DNA of 64,000 nucleotides, taken from assembly GCA_963800475.1 (NCBI GenBank), contig CAWDAZ010000001.1:1-64000 (forward strand), written 5' to 3'. Both the position numbers and the translations under genes were made by a program. Source of the DNA: Palsa-465 sp963800475 (GTDB taxonomy: Bacteria > Actinomycetota > Thermoleophilia > Solirubrobacterales > Solirubrobacteraceae). This document shows positions 16,640-25,106 of the stretch, piece by piece (position 1 is the stretch's first letter; every line of letters begins with the position of its first letter). The notes under the pieces are model-generated. The model saw nothing but the letters and a program-made list of their open reading frames with translations, was not told where the DNA came from and ran no database searches.

Positions 16640-18609
16640 AGAGGCGACAAGTTCAGGGCGGCCTGCCGGTGTGAGTCCGGTCCGGGGAGACGCCTGGGTC
16701 CCCGGTAGTGAAGCCCCCGTGCGTGGTCGAGAGGCTGGGTGCGAAGCGGGGCGGGATCAATCGCGCGGTCTGCAACACGTGTGAAGCCTGAGCAAGCGTC
16801 GTTAAGGGGGCCCGCCTTTGGGTGGGTCAAGAGGGAGCCGAGCCCGTCCGCGCAGGGCGAAGGCCACGGAAAGCGCTCTTGTTCCAGGAGTGGGCGCTGA
16901 TGAACCCTCCGGCGTATGTGGGCGTTGAACGTGCGAACGGTCGTTCTGGGAACTCGGGAGAGCCGTCTCGGCCCCGTCGCCTGCGGGGTGACGGGAAGCG
17001 ATGCCCGGCCTATAACCGGCGAACCCGGGAAGTGGCATTGGGTGGTCGAGCGGCAGTCGGAGCGGGTCGTAGTACTCGGAGGTCGGGAAAGCCGGCTACG
17101 TGGGGAAGGGCCCGTACTTCATCGATGCACGGGAAGGAGCAGAGGAACTTGATGAGTGCCGTATCGGCTAGGTCCGTCAGCCGCACCGCTGGTGTGGATC
17201 GGGTTCGTGCTCTCCAACGCGTGCTCTACCGCTGTGCCAAGCAGGATCGGGATCGCCGTTTCCATGCCCTGTATGACAAGGTCGCCCGCAGCGACGTCAT
17301 GCGCAGGGCTTGGGACGAGGTCCGTGCCAACCGCGGCGCGCCCGGCGTTGATGGTGTGACCATCGACGACGTGATCGCTGCGGGGGTGGGTGAGTTCCTC
17401 GACGAGCTCGCCGCCAGGTTGCGTGCCGGTAGTTACCGGCCGCGGCCGCTGCGGCGGGTGCGCATCCCCAAGCCGGGCAAGCCTGGTCAGACCAGGCCGC
17501 TCGGTATTCCTTGTGTGGCCGACCGGGTGGTGATGGCGGCGGCGAAGATCGTGCTCGAGCCGGTCTTCGAAGCCGACTTCCTCCCGTCCAGCTACGGGTT
17601 CAGGCCCGGGCTGTCGGCCCACCACGCCCTGGAGACCGTCAGGACGATGGTCAACCAGGGCAGGGTCTGGGCGCTCGATGCCGACATTCGAAGCTGCTTT
17701 GACGAGATCGAGACGGATGCCCTGGTCGCTCAGATCGAGCGGCGGGTGTGCGATCGGCGGATGTTGAAGCTGCTGCGGGGTTGGCTTCGGGTGGGGGTGT
17801 TCGAGGGCGGGGTGGTGTCCGCGATCGAAGCGGGGACGCCCCAGGGCTCGCCAATCTCGCCGTTGCTCGCAAACATCGCTCTGCACACGCTCGATGAGGC
17901 GTGGGCGGGCGGCGGGCAATGGCACGGGACGCTGGTCAGGTACTGCGACGATTTCGTCGTCCTCTGCGCCACCCGCGACCGGGCCGAACAGGCCCGGGAG
18001 CTGGCGGCGGCGGTCTTGGACACCATCGGGTTGCGACTGCACCCCGAGAAGACCAGGATCGCGCACCTCGCCAGGGGCGCCGAAGGGTTCGACTTCCTCG
18101 GCTTTCACCATCGGGTGTGCAAGTCGTGGAAGTACGCCGGTCGCTGGTACCTGAACAAGTGGCCGTCCAAGCGGGCGATGGCCTCGATCCGAGGCAAGAT
18201 CCGCGAACGGACGGACCGCCGCTACGCGCGGCTGCCGCTGGAGTGGGCGGTCGAGGACCTCAACCCCGTGATCCGCGGTTGGGGCAATTACTTCCGCTAC
18301 GGCAACTCCGGGCAGAAGTTCGACCACATCGACGCCTACCTCAACGAACGCCTCGCGATCCTCGCCAGCGTCAAGCACGGACTCACAGGCCGCAACTGGA
18401 AAGACCGCTTCAACTACGAGTGGTGCACCCAGCTCGGCGTCTACCGCCTCGGCGGAACTGTGACCCGATGGCCTGCGCATGCCAGCCGGTGAACGATGTC
18501 GGAGAGCCGTGTGCGGGAGAACCGCACGCACGGTTCGATGCGGCGGCGGGAGGCAACCCGGACCAGTCGGCCAAGCCGTGCGGTCCGGGACGCCTCCCGC
18601 CGACCCTAC
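16640..18609 (+). mobile_element. Group II intron 2 with intact maturase
   Basis: The stretch from about 16640 (gcgacaagttcagggcggcc) resembles the conserved 5' region of bacterial group II introns; the exact first base is uncertain. About 500 bases of ribozyme precede the maturase. After the gene, 18503-18536 forms domain V: gagccgtgtgcgg paired with ccgcacgcacggttc around a gaga-type loop. It is followed by a domain VI hairpin with arms gcggcgggaggc/gcctcccgccg and the end CTAC at 18606-18609. Domain V sequence and maturase differ clearly from intron 1, so this is an independent lineage. All parts appear intact. Confidence 0.8.
17152..18492 (+). CDS. Group II intron reverse transcriptase/maturase (YCDD active site)
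   Basis: A 446-residue intron protein. RT blocks in order: NRGAPGVDGVTIDD, IPKPGKPGQTRPLGIPCVAD, SYGFRPGLSAHHALE, ALDADIRSCFDEI, AGTPQGSPISPLLANIAL, and the catalytic motif YCDD at 264-267, where most relatives have YADD. A maturase domain follows (LEWAVEDLNPVIRGWGNYFR). There is no HNH endonuclease. ATG at 17152 is chosen because GGAAGGAG lies upstream and homology begins shortly after; the frame is open for more than 100 codons further upstream, but that part is ribozyme RNA. Confidence 0.92.
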   Translation: MSAVSARSVSRTAGVDRVRALQRVLYRCAKQDRDRRFHALYDKVARSDVMRRAWDEVRANRGAPGVDGVTIDDVIAAGVGEFLDELAARLRAGSYRPRPLRRVRIPKPGKPGQTRPLGIPCVADRVVMAAAKIVLEPVFEADFLPSSYGFRPGLSAHHALETVRTMVNQGRVWALDADIRSCFDEIETDALVAQIERRVCDRRMLKLLRGWLRVGVFEGGVVSAIEAGTPQGSPISPLLANIALHTLDEAWAGGGQWHGTLVRYCDDFVVLCATRDRAEQARELAAAVLDTIGLRLHPEKTRIAHLARGAEGFDFLGFHHRVCKSWKYAGRWYLNKWPSKRAMASIRGKIRERTDRRYARLPLEWAVEDLNPVIRGWGNYFRYGNSGQKFDHIDAYLNERLAILASVKHGLTGRNWKDRFNYEWCTQLGVYRLGGTVTRWPAHASR

Positions 18610-18782
18610 TCAGCAGGGCGCGGTGTCGGAAAGGCCCCGCGCTTCTGCTCCGCTCGAGAGGAGCGACCATGACCACGCCAGATCAAACCGCTCCGTTTCG
18701 ATCAACTGAGCAGTCTGGGCGCGAGCGCGCGGGCTGCTCCTTTCGACCTAACCCAGCAGCGCGCCGTAAGAGCCCTGGTATC

Positions 18783-19932
18783 TAGTGGTGTGTCTCGCAA
18801 TTAGCTAGGGATTACGGTAGGATGGGGAATCCGCGCTCCTGTCGCCCCGCTCCCCGTCACCGACGAGCAACGATCGGTGCTTGAGAGGTTGATCCGTTCG
18901 CACACCGCGCCGCATCGCGATGTGCAACGTGCGCTGGCGCTGTTGATGGCCTCGGATGGGTTCGCGAATACACGGATCGCGAGCGAGGTTGGGGTCGCGC
19001 CGATGACGGTGAAGGCGTGGCGGGAGCGGTTCGCAGAGGACGGGCTAAGAGATTTCTCGAGCGTGCGGCCGGGGCGGGGACGCAAGCCGTCGATCCCGGC
19101 TGAGAAGGTTGAGGAGATCGTCCGGTTGACGTTGCACGAGACGCCGGCTGGCGAGACGCACTGGAGCTGTCGGTCGATGGCCGCTCGGGCTGGTGTGTCG
19201 CCGGCGACCGTGCAGCGGATCTGGTCTGCAAGGGGTCTGCAGCCGCATCGGGTCGAAACCTTCAAGCTCTCAAACGACCCTCGGTTCGAGGAGAAGCTCG
19301 TTGATGTCGTCGGCCTGTATCTGAACCCGCCAGAGAACGCGATCGTGCTGTGCATGGACGAGAAGAGCCAGATCCAGGCGCTGGACCGGACCCAGCCGTC
19401 GCTGCCGATCAAGCCCGGTCGGGCGGGGACGATGACCCATGACTACAAGCGCAACGGCACCACGACGCTGTTCGCCGCGCTGAACGTCCTGACCGGCTCG
19501 GTGATCGGCCAGTGCCTGCCCCGCCACCGCCATGTCGAGTTCCTGAAGTTCCTACGGACGATCGATCGCGAGGTCCCCAAACGTCTGCGAATCCACCTGA
19601 TCCTCGACAACTACGCCACCCACAACCACCCCAACGTGAAGGCATGGCTGGCCAAGCACCCGCGGTTCGAGCTGCACTTCACCCCGACCTCCACCAGCTG
19701 GCTGAACATGGTCGAGATCTTCTTCTCACAGCTCACCGAGAAGGCAATCCGCCGCGGGATCTTCCACACCGTCCCGGACCTGATCGACGCGATCCAGACT
19801 TACCTCGCAGTCCACAACGAGAATCCCGAGCCGTTCCAATGGACCGCCACCACCGAGCAGATCCTTGAGAAAGTCCGCCGCGGCCGAGCCACCCTCGCCG
19901 CAATCGCCAACTAAAACCGAGACGCACCACTA
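18783..19932 (+). mobile_element. Complete IS630-family insertion sequence
   Basis: Imperfect terminal inverted repeats of about 30 bp lie at both ends: the left end reads tagtggtgtgtctcg and the complement of the right end reads tagtggtgcgtctcg, and both continue with a ttagct/ttagtt block. The element is bounded by TA on each side (18783-18784 and 19931-19932), the TA target duplication expected of IS630/Tc1-mariner elements. It holds one intact transposase, so it is probably functional. Confidence 0.88.
18877..19914 (+). CDS. IS630-family transposase
   Basis: A 345-residue protein. N-terminal helix-turn-helix modules (NTRIASEVGVAPMTVKAWRE and RAGVSPATVQRIW) bind the inverted repeats. The DDE catalytic domain has D161 in CMDEKSQ, D244 in LILDNYATH and E280 in WLNMVEIFF, the usual IS630 spacing. 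The frame seems intact. The start is given as GTG at 18877, but coding-like sequence (IRAPVAPLPVTDEQRS) continues about 18 codons upstream without a standard start, so the true start may be further left. Confidence 0.94.
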   Translation: MLERLIRSHTAPHRDVQRALALLMASDGFANTRIASEVGVAPMTVKAWRERFAEDGLRDFSSVRPGRGRKPSIPAEKVEEIVRLTLHETPAGETHWSCRSMAARAGVSPATVQRIWSARGLQPHRVETFKLSNDPRFEEKLVDVVGLYLNPPENAIVLCMDEKSQIQALDRTQPSLPIKPGRAGTMTHDYKRNGTTTLFAALNVLTGSVIGQCLPRHRHVEFLKFLRTIDREVPKRLRIHLILDNYATHNHPNVKAWLAKHPRFELHFTPTSTSWLNMVEIFFSQLTEKAIRRGIFHTVPDLIDAIQTYLAVHNENPEPFQWTATTEQILEKVRRGRATLAAIAN

Positions 19933-20836
19933 GATGTACCCATGCAGATCCCGTTCGGCGTACGGCTGGACGGCGCTTCTCAGTCGTCCTCGGCAGCAGC
20001 ATCAGCCAGCGAGATTCGGCCCGAATAGCGTTCCCGCTTTGCCACCGGCGCATAGGTTTGGGGTTGAGTGCAGCTTCGCCGTTTCGGTGCGACGGTCGCT
20101 TGAGGCAGGACGGCCGCCGCACTCGCTGCTCGTCTCCTTAGTCACCACTGCAGGACAACATCACCTGCGCGACCTCCCTGGTCGGTTCCCCCGCCCTGTC
20201 CGGCACCTGGAGCAAGAGAGAGGCCTGCCCCTGGAGCACCACCTTGGCCGGTGGTGCCAGAACCTCCCGAGTGGATTATGCCGCCCGATGGAGACGACCC
20301 ACTACCGCCTCCGCCGCCGAATGAGCTGTTCGCACCTCCGCCTCCACCGGCAGTGGCACCCGAGAAACTGCTATCACCGGGGTCGGGTGGCGCCATCTTG
20401 TGCGCGGTCATCGACCAATCCCCGCGTATATAGGTTCAGACGCTTCCGCACCATGAAGTCAGGCTCGCATGACGGGGAGCAGAGCCTGCTCACGCCAGGT
20501 ACCTGGCTGCTCACGCTCTGGCTGCTCACGCTCTCTGTCGCGATTCGCAGCGAGGCTCCCACTGAAAGCGGCGAGCTTCATCGGTAAATACCCCCTGGAG
20601 CCCCGCGGTTTGTGCGGACCTCACCGGCCAACAACCTACGGATTCGCAGCAGCTGTGTGCAGCCGCAAACGCGATGAGCACAGACTGGCACCCACCAGCG
20701 TCGGCGTTCCGTCCTGCTTTGATCGCCAGACGCGCCGACCAGTCGCAATCATGCCGGTCCCTTAGTGCGCGGAAGGGGGAGCCGGGGAGGCGGGGGCCGT
20801 GCAGGCGGTTGGCGTCGTTGGGCGCTGCGACGCCGG
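19933..20836. other. 900-bp region without a confident gene
   Basis: The only notable frame is 20142-20411 on the minus strand, an 89-residue glycine-rich sequence starting MTAHKMAPPDPGDSSFSG with runs of five or six Gly; low complexity makes it doubtful. The complementary frames are proline-rich shadows. A short tandem tggctgctcacgctc lies near 20505-20535. Nothing else is supported. Confidence 0.4.
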
Positions 20837-21196
20837 TTAGCGCGGGCCCTGTCGAATCTCCTCAAGACGCACCGCGATCAGCTTCTTCAGGAGCGTCTTC
20901 GGGAGGGGACGGTCGACGGGAAAGTGGAGGGCGCTCTTGGTCATCGTGTAGCCCTTGAGCTGGTCGGAAAGCTGCGGGAGGACCGAGCCGCTGAACGGCA
21001 GGTAACTCAGATGATCGCTGAACGCGGCAAAGCCGGCGACCGTCTTACCTGCTACGCGGAAGGCGGGCACGCGGTAGGAGATCACTTGTTCGGCGTCTGG
21101 GACGATCTCAAGAATGGTCCCTCGCAATGCCTGAAGCGTGCTGCGTTTCGGCTCTTCGACTCCTCGCAGGTACTCGTCAACCTCGTCGGCAGACAC
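20837..21196 (-). CDS. DUF1801 (YdhG-like) protein
   Basis: A protein of about 119 residues with the DUF1801 pattern: SADEVDEYLRGVEEPKRSTL, then ILEIVPDAEQVISYRVPAF, AGFAAFSDHLSYLPF, TKSALHFPVDRPLP and a terminal LIAVRLEEI. These small alpha/beta proteins have an iron-chaperone/frataxin-like fold and an unknown role. GTG at 21196 is chosen because homology starts there; the frame stays open to 21421, adding 75 codons of non-family sequence. Confidence 0.8.
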   Translation of the reverse strand: MSADEVDEYLRGVEEPKRSTLQALRGTILEIVPDAEQVISYRVPAFRVAGKTVAGFAAFSDHLSYLPFSGSVLPQLSDQLKGYTMTKSALHFPVDRPLPKTLLKKLIAVRLEEIRQGPR

Positions 21197-21516
21197 GCTT
21201 AGGCAGTCTACGAGCGGCGCACAACACGCGGAAGGCGCGCCTCCGCGGACGATTGCATTCGTCCCCGACCCGCCGGGCGGCCCGCGACCTGCTTCGGCAA
21301 CCGAGCGGTCGTCCACCGAGCGACGCGCTGGCGACTCCCTCGTCGCCGGAGCGATCACGAGCTCGGGGATGCCGCCGCGAGCAAAGAGATCGTTCCATGA
21401 GATGCGCGCTTTCCGCGCCATAAGCGGATCTTGGTGGCGATCGCGGAGTCGCCGTTGCGCTCGCCCTCAGGGGGCCTGCAACCTTCACCCGGATCGCGGA
21501 CGGACTGTTGCAGCGC

Positions 21517-22053
21517 CTACGGCGTCCCGTTGCTGATCGTCGTACTCGTCGCCTTCGCGCTCAGGATGTCGTTGACGAGCTTGGTCGTGGCCGCCTTTGC
21601 GGCGCCCACGTTGTGACTCTGCGCCGCCGAGACGATCGCCGCCAAGTCCGCTTTGACTGCGCTCACCTCGCTCTTCAGGCGGTTGTACGTTGCAGCGAAC
21701 TGCGGTGGCGGGCGCAGCGTCTCGAGCTTGGTCAGCGCGGCCCCCCACGTTGCCGCCAGTTGCTGGAACGTCGCCATCACTTGCGCATCGTTTTGGGAGC
21801 TCGCCTGCTGAATCGCAGCGCCGGTCCCCTGCGATGCGCTCTTGAACTGGCTGAGTACGGGCGCGATGGCCGCCTTGAACTGGCTGGCGCTCTGACTGGT
21901 CTGGCTCGTACTGGTCGATGACGAACTGGCCGGCGCGCTCGACGATGAGCGGCTCGAGGAATTCCCTCCGCAGCCGGACAGCAGCACCAGCGTCGCGGCG
22001 ACTGCCGCGCTCCCGGTGATCCCCAATCTCGGTCTTGCCCGCCAGAGCCCCAC
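21517..22053 (-). CDS. Secreted lipoprotein, function unknown
   Basis: A 178-residue protein with a lipoprotein signal: hydrophobic ITGSAAVAATLVLLSGC with lipobox Cys28. A Ser/Thr-rich linker (residues 31-55) follows, then an all-helical domain with heptad-like spacing (FKAAIAPVLSQFKSAS through LVNDILSAKA). It is presumably anchored outside the membrane. There are no recognised catalytic residues and the neighbours are unrelated. Confidence 0.75.
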   Translation of the reverse strand: MGLWRARPRLGITGSAAVAATLVLLSGCGGNSSSRSSSSAPASSSSTSTSQTSQSASQFKAAIAPVLSQFKSASQGTGAAIQQASSQNDAQVMATFQQLAATWGAALTKLETLRPPPQFAATYNRLKSEVSAVKADLAAIVSAAQSHNVGAAKAATTKLVNDILSAKATSTTISNGTP

Positions 22054-22242
22054 CGCGCGACTCTAGCTGTGTCGCGTAGCTGTTCGCAACCTGTCCGAAG
22101 CAGACCCTGACGGTGAAAGGACCGCTGCTTCGGGCTTCCCCGAGAGCGATCGCCCCGCCGACCCCAGGGCGGACGAGCGCGTCGGCGACTTAGGAGTCGC
22201 CGCGATCGTTGCCCTGGTTCGATCGGCGTGGAGTCTGATCCG

Positions 22243-23208
22243 TCAGGCCTGCGAGAGTTGCGGAACCACCTCGGCGGCCAATCGCTCCATCTGCTGTGTG
22301 TCGTCGACGAGCGGATTCAGCAGGATCATCTTCGCTCCGGCCTCGATTACCTTCCGGAGCCCCTCCACGCAGGTTGCGGGCGTCCCGGCAACCGCGACGT
22401 CCTCGAGTCCGCGCCTGCCGTAGTTGCGCGCGAGCGCGGCCGCGATTCGTTCACGAGCCAGGGCCTCGTCGTCTTCGACGTGGATACAGACCCGCTTTGC
22501 GATCCGGAACCCGGCTGGATCGCGTCGCTGCTCGGACAGCTCACGCTTGATCGCCTCAACCTGCTGGGCGAATGCCGCGGTTGTCTGCGAGCCCGCGCCG
22601 AAGAACCCGTCCGCGACACGTACGGCCCGCTTCAGCGCGTTCGGATGGTTGCCGCCGAGCCACACCGGGGGATGAGGCTTCTGCGCGGGCTTTGGCTCCA
22701 TCGAAGCGTGCTCGAGCTTCCAGTGACTGCCGTCGAACTCGATCTCCTTCTCCGTCCAGCACGCCTTCATCACCGCCAGCGCCTCGTTGAAGCGTGCGAC
22801 CGGCCGATCAGGGTCCACGCCGAAGGCGGCGAACGGACGTCCCTTCCCACCGGCGACGAACCCCACCTCCACGCGGCCCCGGCTCAAGCGGTCCAGTGAC
22901 GCGATCGCCTTCGCCAGGTGAAGCGGGTTGTGGAGTGGAAGCACGAACACCGCGCAGCCCAAGCGAAGCCGTTCGGTATGCGCTGCCGCAAACGCCAGCG
23001 TCTCGAGCGGGCTCAGTACCCCCGCCGATCCGAGAATCGACTCCTGCGTCCAGCCGCTCTCAAAGCCCAATTCCTCAGCTCGTTGAAGGTGGAAGCGGAA
23101 ACGACCCGGATAGAACTCGCCGTTCTCGGCGACCTGGGGGAGCGAGATCGCGAACCGCACTCCTGAAATGTGGCACAGGTCGAATCCGTTCCGAGATCCC
23201 GGATGCAA
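22243..23208 (-). CDS. LLM-class (F420-type) flavin oxidoreductase
   Basis: A 305-321 residue luciferase-like monooxygenase fold: RFAISLPQVAENGEF at the N terminus, SPLETLAFAAAHTERLRLGC, NPLHLAKAIASLDRLSRGRV, GVDPDRPVARFNEALAVMKA, and KPHPPVWLGGNHPNALKRAV. These features match the TIGR-type F420-dependent LLM proteins of actinobacteria, which reduce or oxidise diverse substrates with F420 or FMN. ATG at 23208 opens the frame; GTG at 23160 (VRFAISLPQ) is an equally likely start because homology begins there. It is monocistronic as far as can be seen. Confidence 0.85.
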   Translation of the reverse strand: MHPGSRNGFDLCHISGVRFAISLPQVAENGEFYPGRFRFHLQRAEELGFESGWTQESILGSAGVLSPLETLAFAAAHTERLRLGCAVFVLPLHNPLHLAKAIASLDRLSRGRVEVGFVAGGKGRPFAAFGVDPDRPVARFNEALAVMKACWTEKEIEFDGSHWKLEHASMEPKPAQKPHPPVWLGGNHPNALKRAVRVADGFFGAGSQTTAAFAQQVEAIKRELSEQRRDPAGFRIAKRVCIHVEDDEALARERIAAALARNYGRRGLEDVAVAGTPATCVEGLRKVIEAGAKMILLNPLVDDTQQMERLAAEVVPQLSQA

Positions 23209-23387
23209 CGCTCGGCGCCAGACCCAAACTCACGAGGTCGAGCACCGGTGTCTCGTGTTCGGCTGGGGTGATGTAGCCGCGCGGAGTGAACTCGGGTGTG
23301 GTCGTGAGTTGCTGGTGGCAGCGGTTCAAACAGCGATCGTCTGGATGACATCCGCGCGAGCCGGGTGACCGGCATCATCGCGGGTGG

Positions 23388-24821
23388 TCATCCCAAGCTC
23401 GCGAACAGGGCGCCGTACTGCTCGAGGTGACGGTCGCCGAGGAACTCGGCTGCCGCGCGGGTGCGAGCGTTGCTGCCCAGTCGCGCCGCTCCTTGGGGGT
23501 CACGCAGCAACTGCTCGACCGCAGCACCGAAAGCGGGGAGGTCGTGCGGGTCATCGATCAGGAGCCCGTGCTCGCCGTCTTTGACTTGATCGCAGATGCC
23601 GCCGACGGCGCTGGCGACGATCGGTCGTGATTTCCACATCGCCTCGGCGACGGTCAAGCCGAAGCCTTCGGCCAGGCTCTTCTGAACGACGACACTGGCG
23701 TGCCGCTGCAACGCGTTCACGATCGCTGCATTCTCGTCAGGGTCAGCAAGCGGCACGCAAGCCAGATGCACCCTGCCGCGGATCGCGTGCGGGAGCTCGC
23801 GCCAGCGCTTGATGCAGTCCTCGTACACCTGGGCGGCCTCGGGATCGTCAGCGACTCCCGTCACGGCCGGGCCGGCAAGTACCAGGTGCGCGCCGAGCGC
23901 TGGATCCACGTACTTGGCGAAGCCATCCATTACGCCCGCCATGTCCTTCATCGAATCCCACCGCGATACCTGGGTGACGAGCGGGGCTTCGGCGTGCGCT
24001 GCAGGCCCACTCTGCATGATGTCTACATGACGGTTGATCCGGCCCGGCGAACCGTCACGGCGCATGAACGGAACCACGGGCGGATCGCCGTCGCCGTCGA
24101 GCAGGCCGACATAGCCCAGCGCAAGACGAACGTTCCGGCGCAACATCGGCTCGTTCTTGGCCGAGAACGGATCGATCGAGGGCGCGATCACGTGCGCTCT
24201 CCCAGGCTCCGCCCACGGCGGCGTGAAGGCTGCTCGCGAAACCACATAGGCGTCTGCCTCCTGCAGGTACGGGCGCAGGAACTCCCACGCACGCTCCGTC
24301 CACTCATTGGGCTCATCCCGCCCGACGTGACAGCGCCACACGACCCAGGCGCCAGCGTGCTTGACCGCCTCCACGAGGCCTGCGGGCTGTGGGTCGTGGA
24401 TCAGCACCACATCACCCGGCCGAACCAGGGCGAGCAGCTCATCGGCGTTACGACGCAGCACCCGCTCGTAATGGCTCCTCTCAGCCCTGCCGAGCGCGCC
24501 GCGATCACCCGGGGAGCCGTAGAGCCCGTTGTGAATCCGCTTGGTGATCGCGAAGAACTCAGGATCGCCCTCGATCACCAGCCAGCGTGCATCGATACCC
24601 GCCCCTCGGGCGTACGCCAGAAGCGTCTGCAGCATCTCCGCCACACCACCCCCAGTCGCCGTCGAGTTGAGGTTCAGCACCGCATGCCCCGCAAGCGAAG
24701 CCTGCGCCGCATCGGCCACCTCCTCAAAACGAGCCATCCGCTCCGTTCCGACCAACGATTCAAGCCGCGCCGCATCCAAGGCCTGAACGTCCACCTCCTG
24801 CAACCTCACATGCGAGCGCAC
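23388..24821 (-). CDS. treT: Trehalose synthase TreT-type glycosyltransferase (GT4)
   Basis: A 477-residue GT-B glycosyltransferase. The N-terminal domain has the GGG loop in NLNSTATGGGVAEMLQ; the middle has DVVLIHDPQPAGL and WRCHVGRDEPN; the C-terminal Rossmann domain has VTQVSRWDSMKDM and the donor-binding QKSLAEGFGLTVAEAMWKSR. These match TreT enzymes, which make trehalose from a nucleoside-diphosphate glucose and glucose. Trehalose serves as osmo- and desiccation protectant. GTG at 24821 has AAGGAG about 10 bases upstream. No other trehalose genes are adjacent; function follows from family resemblance. Confidence 0.85.
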   Translation of the reverse strand: MRSHVRLQEVDVQALDAARLESLVGTERMARFEEVADAAQASLAGHAVLNLNSTATGGGVAEMLQTLLAYARGAGIDARWLVIEGDPEFFAITKRIHNGLYGSPGDRGALGRAERSHYERVLRRNADELLALVRPGDVVLIHDPQPAGLVEAVKHAGAWVVWRCHVGRDEPNEWTERAWEFLRPYLQEADAYVVSRAAFTPPWAEPGRAHVIAPSIDPFSAKNEPMLRRNVRLALGYVGLLDGDGDPPVVPFMRRDGSPGRINRHVDIMQSGPAAHAEAPLVTQVSRWDSMKDMAGVMDGFAKYVDPALGAHLVLAGPAVTGVADDPEAAQVYEDCIKRWRELPHAIRGRVHLACVPLADPDENAAIVNALQRHASVVVQKSLAEGFGLTVAEAMWKSRPIVASAVGGICDQVKDGEHGLLIDDPHDLPAFGAAVEQLLRDPQGAARLGSNARTRAAAEFLGDRHLEQYGALFASLG

Positions 24822-25106
24822 GCTGATCAGCTCCTTGCCTCGCTAGTAGCGCGCGACTTCAGCCGGACAGGCGCACGAAGCGTGGATCGAAGGGTACCCC
24901 GATCAGCTATCTCCCTCCAACTGCGGCGTCCAGCCTCGTGGCCCGATCGTGTCAGGCTACGAACTCTTCCCCGACCTTCGGAGGGCAGAGCGTTGGTACG
25001 CCGGGTGGAGCGTGATACCCGTCGGCGAGGCCGAGGAGGTGACCGCCTCGGCCGAGATCGAATGGCTCCAGGATTTCGGGCTCGAGCCGGTGCCGCGCCC
25101 CCGCTA

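Noticed and set aside
18669..18785. 38-codon frame with a good ribosome site ending at the IS630 insertion
   Set aside because: Its stop is formed by the TAG at the target site and would be there without the insertion too, so it is not shown to be a gene cut by the element.
20142..20411. Glycine-rich 89-residue minus-strand frame
   Set aside because: Low-complexity Gly runs, weak ribosome site and no recognisable family; GC-rich repeats readily give such frames.
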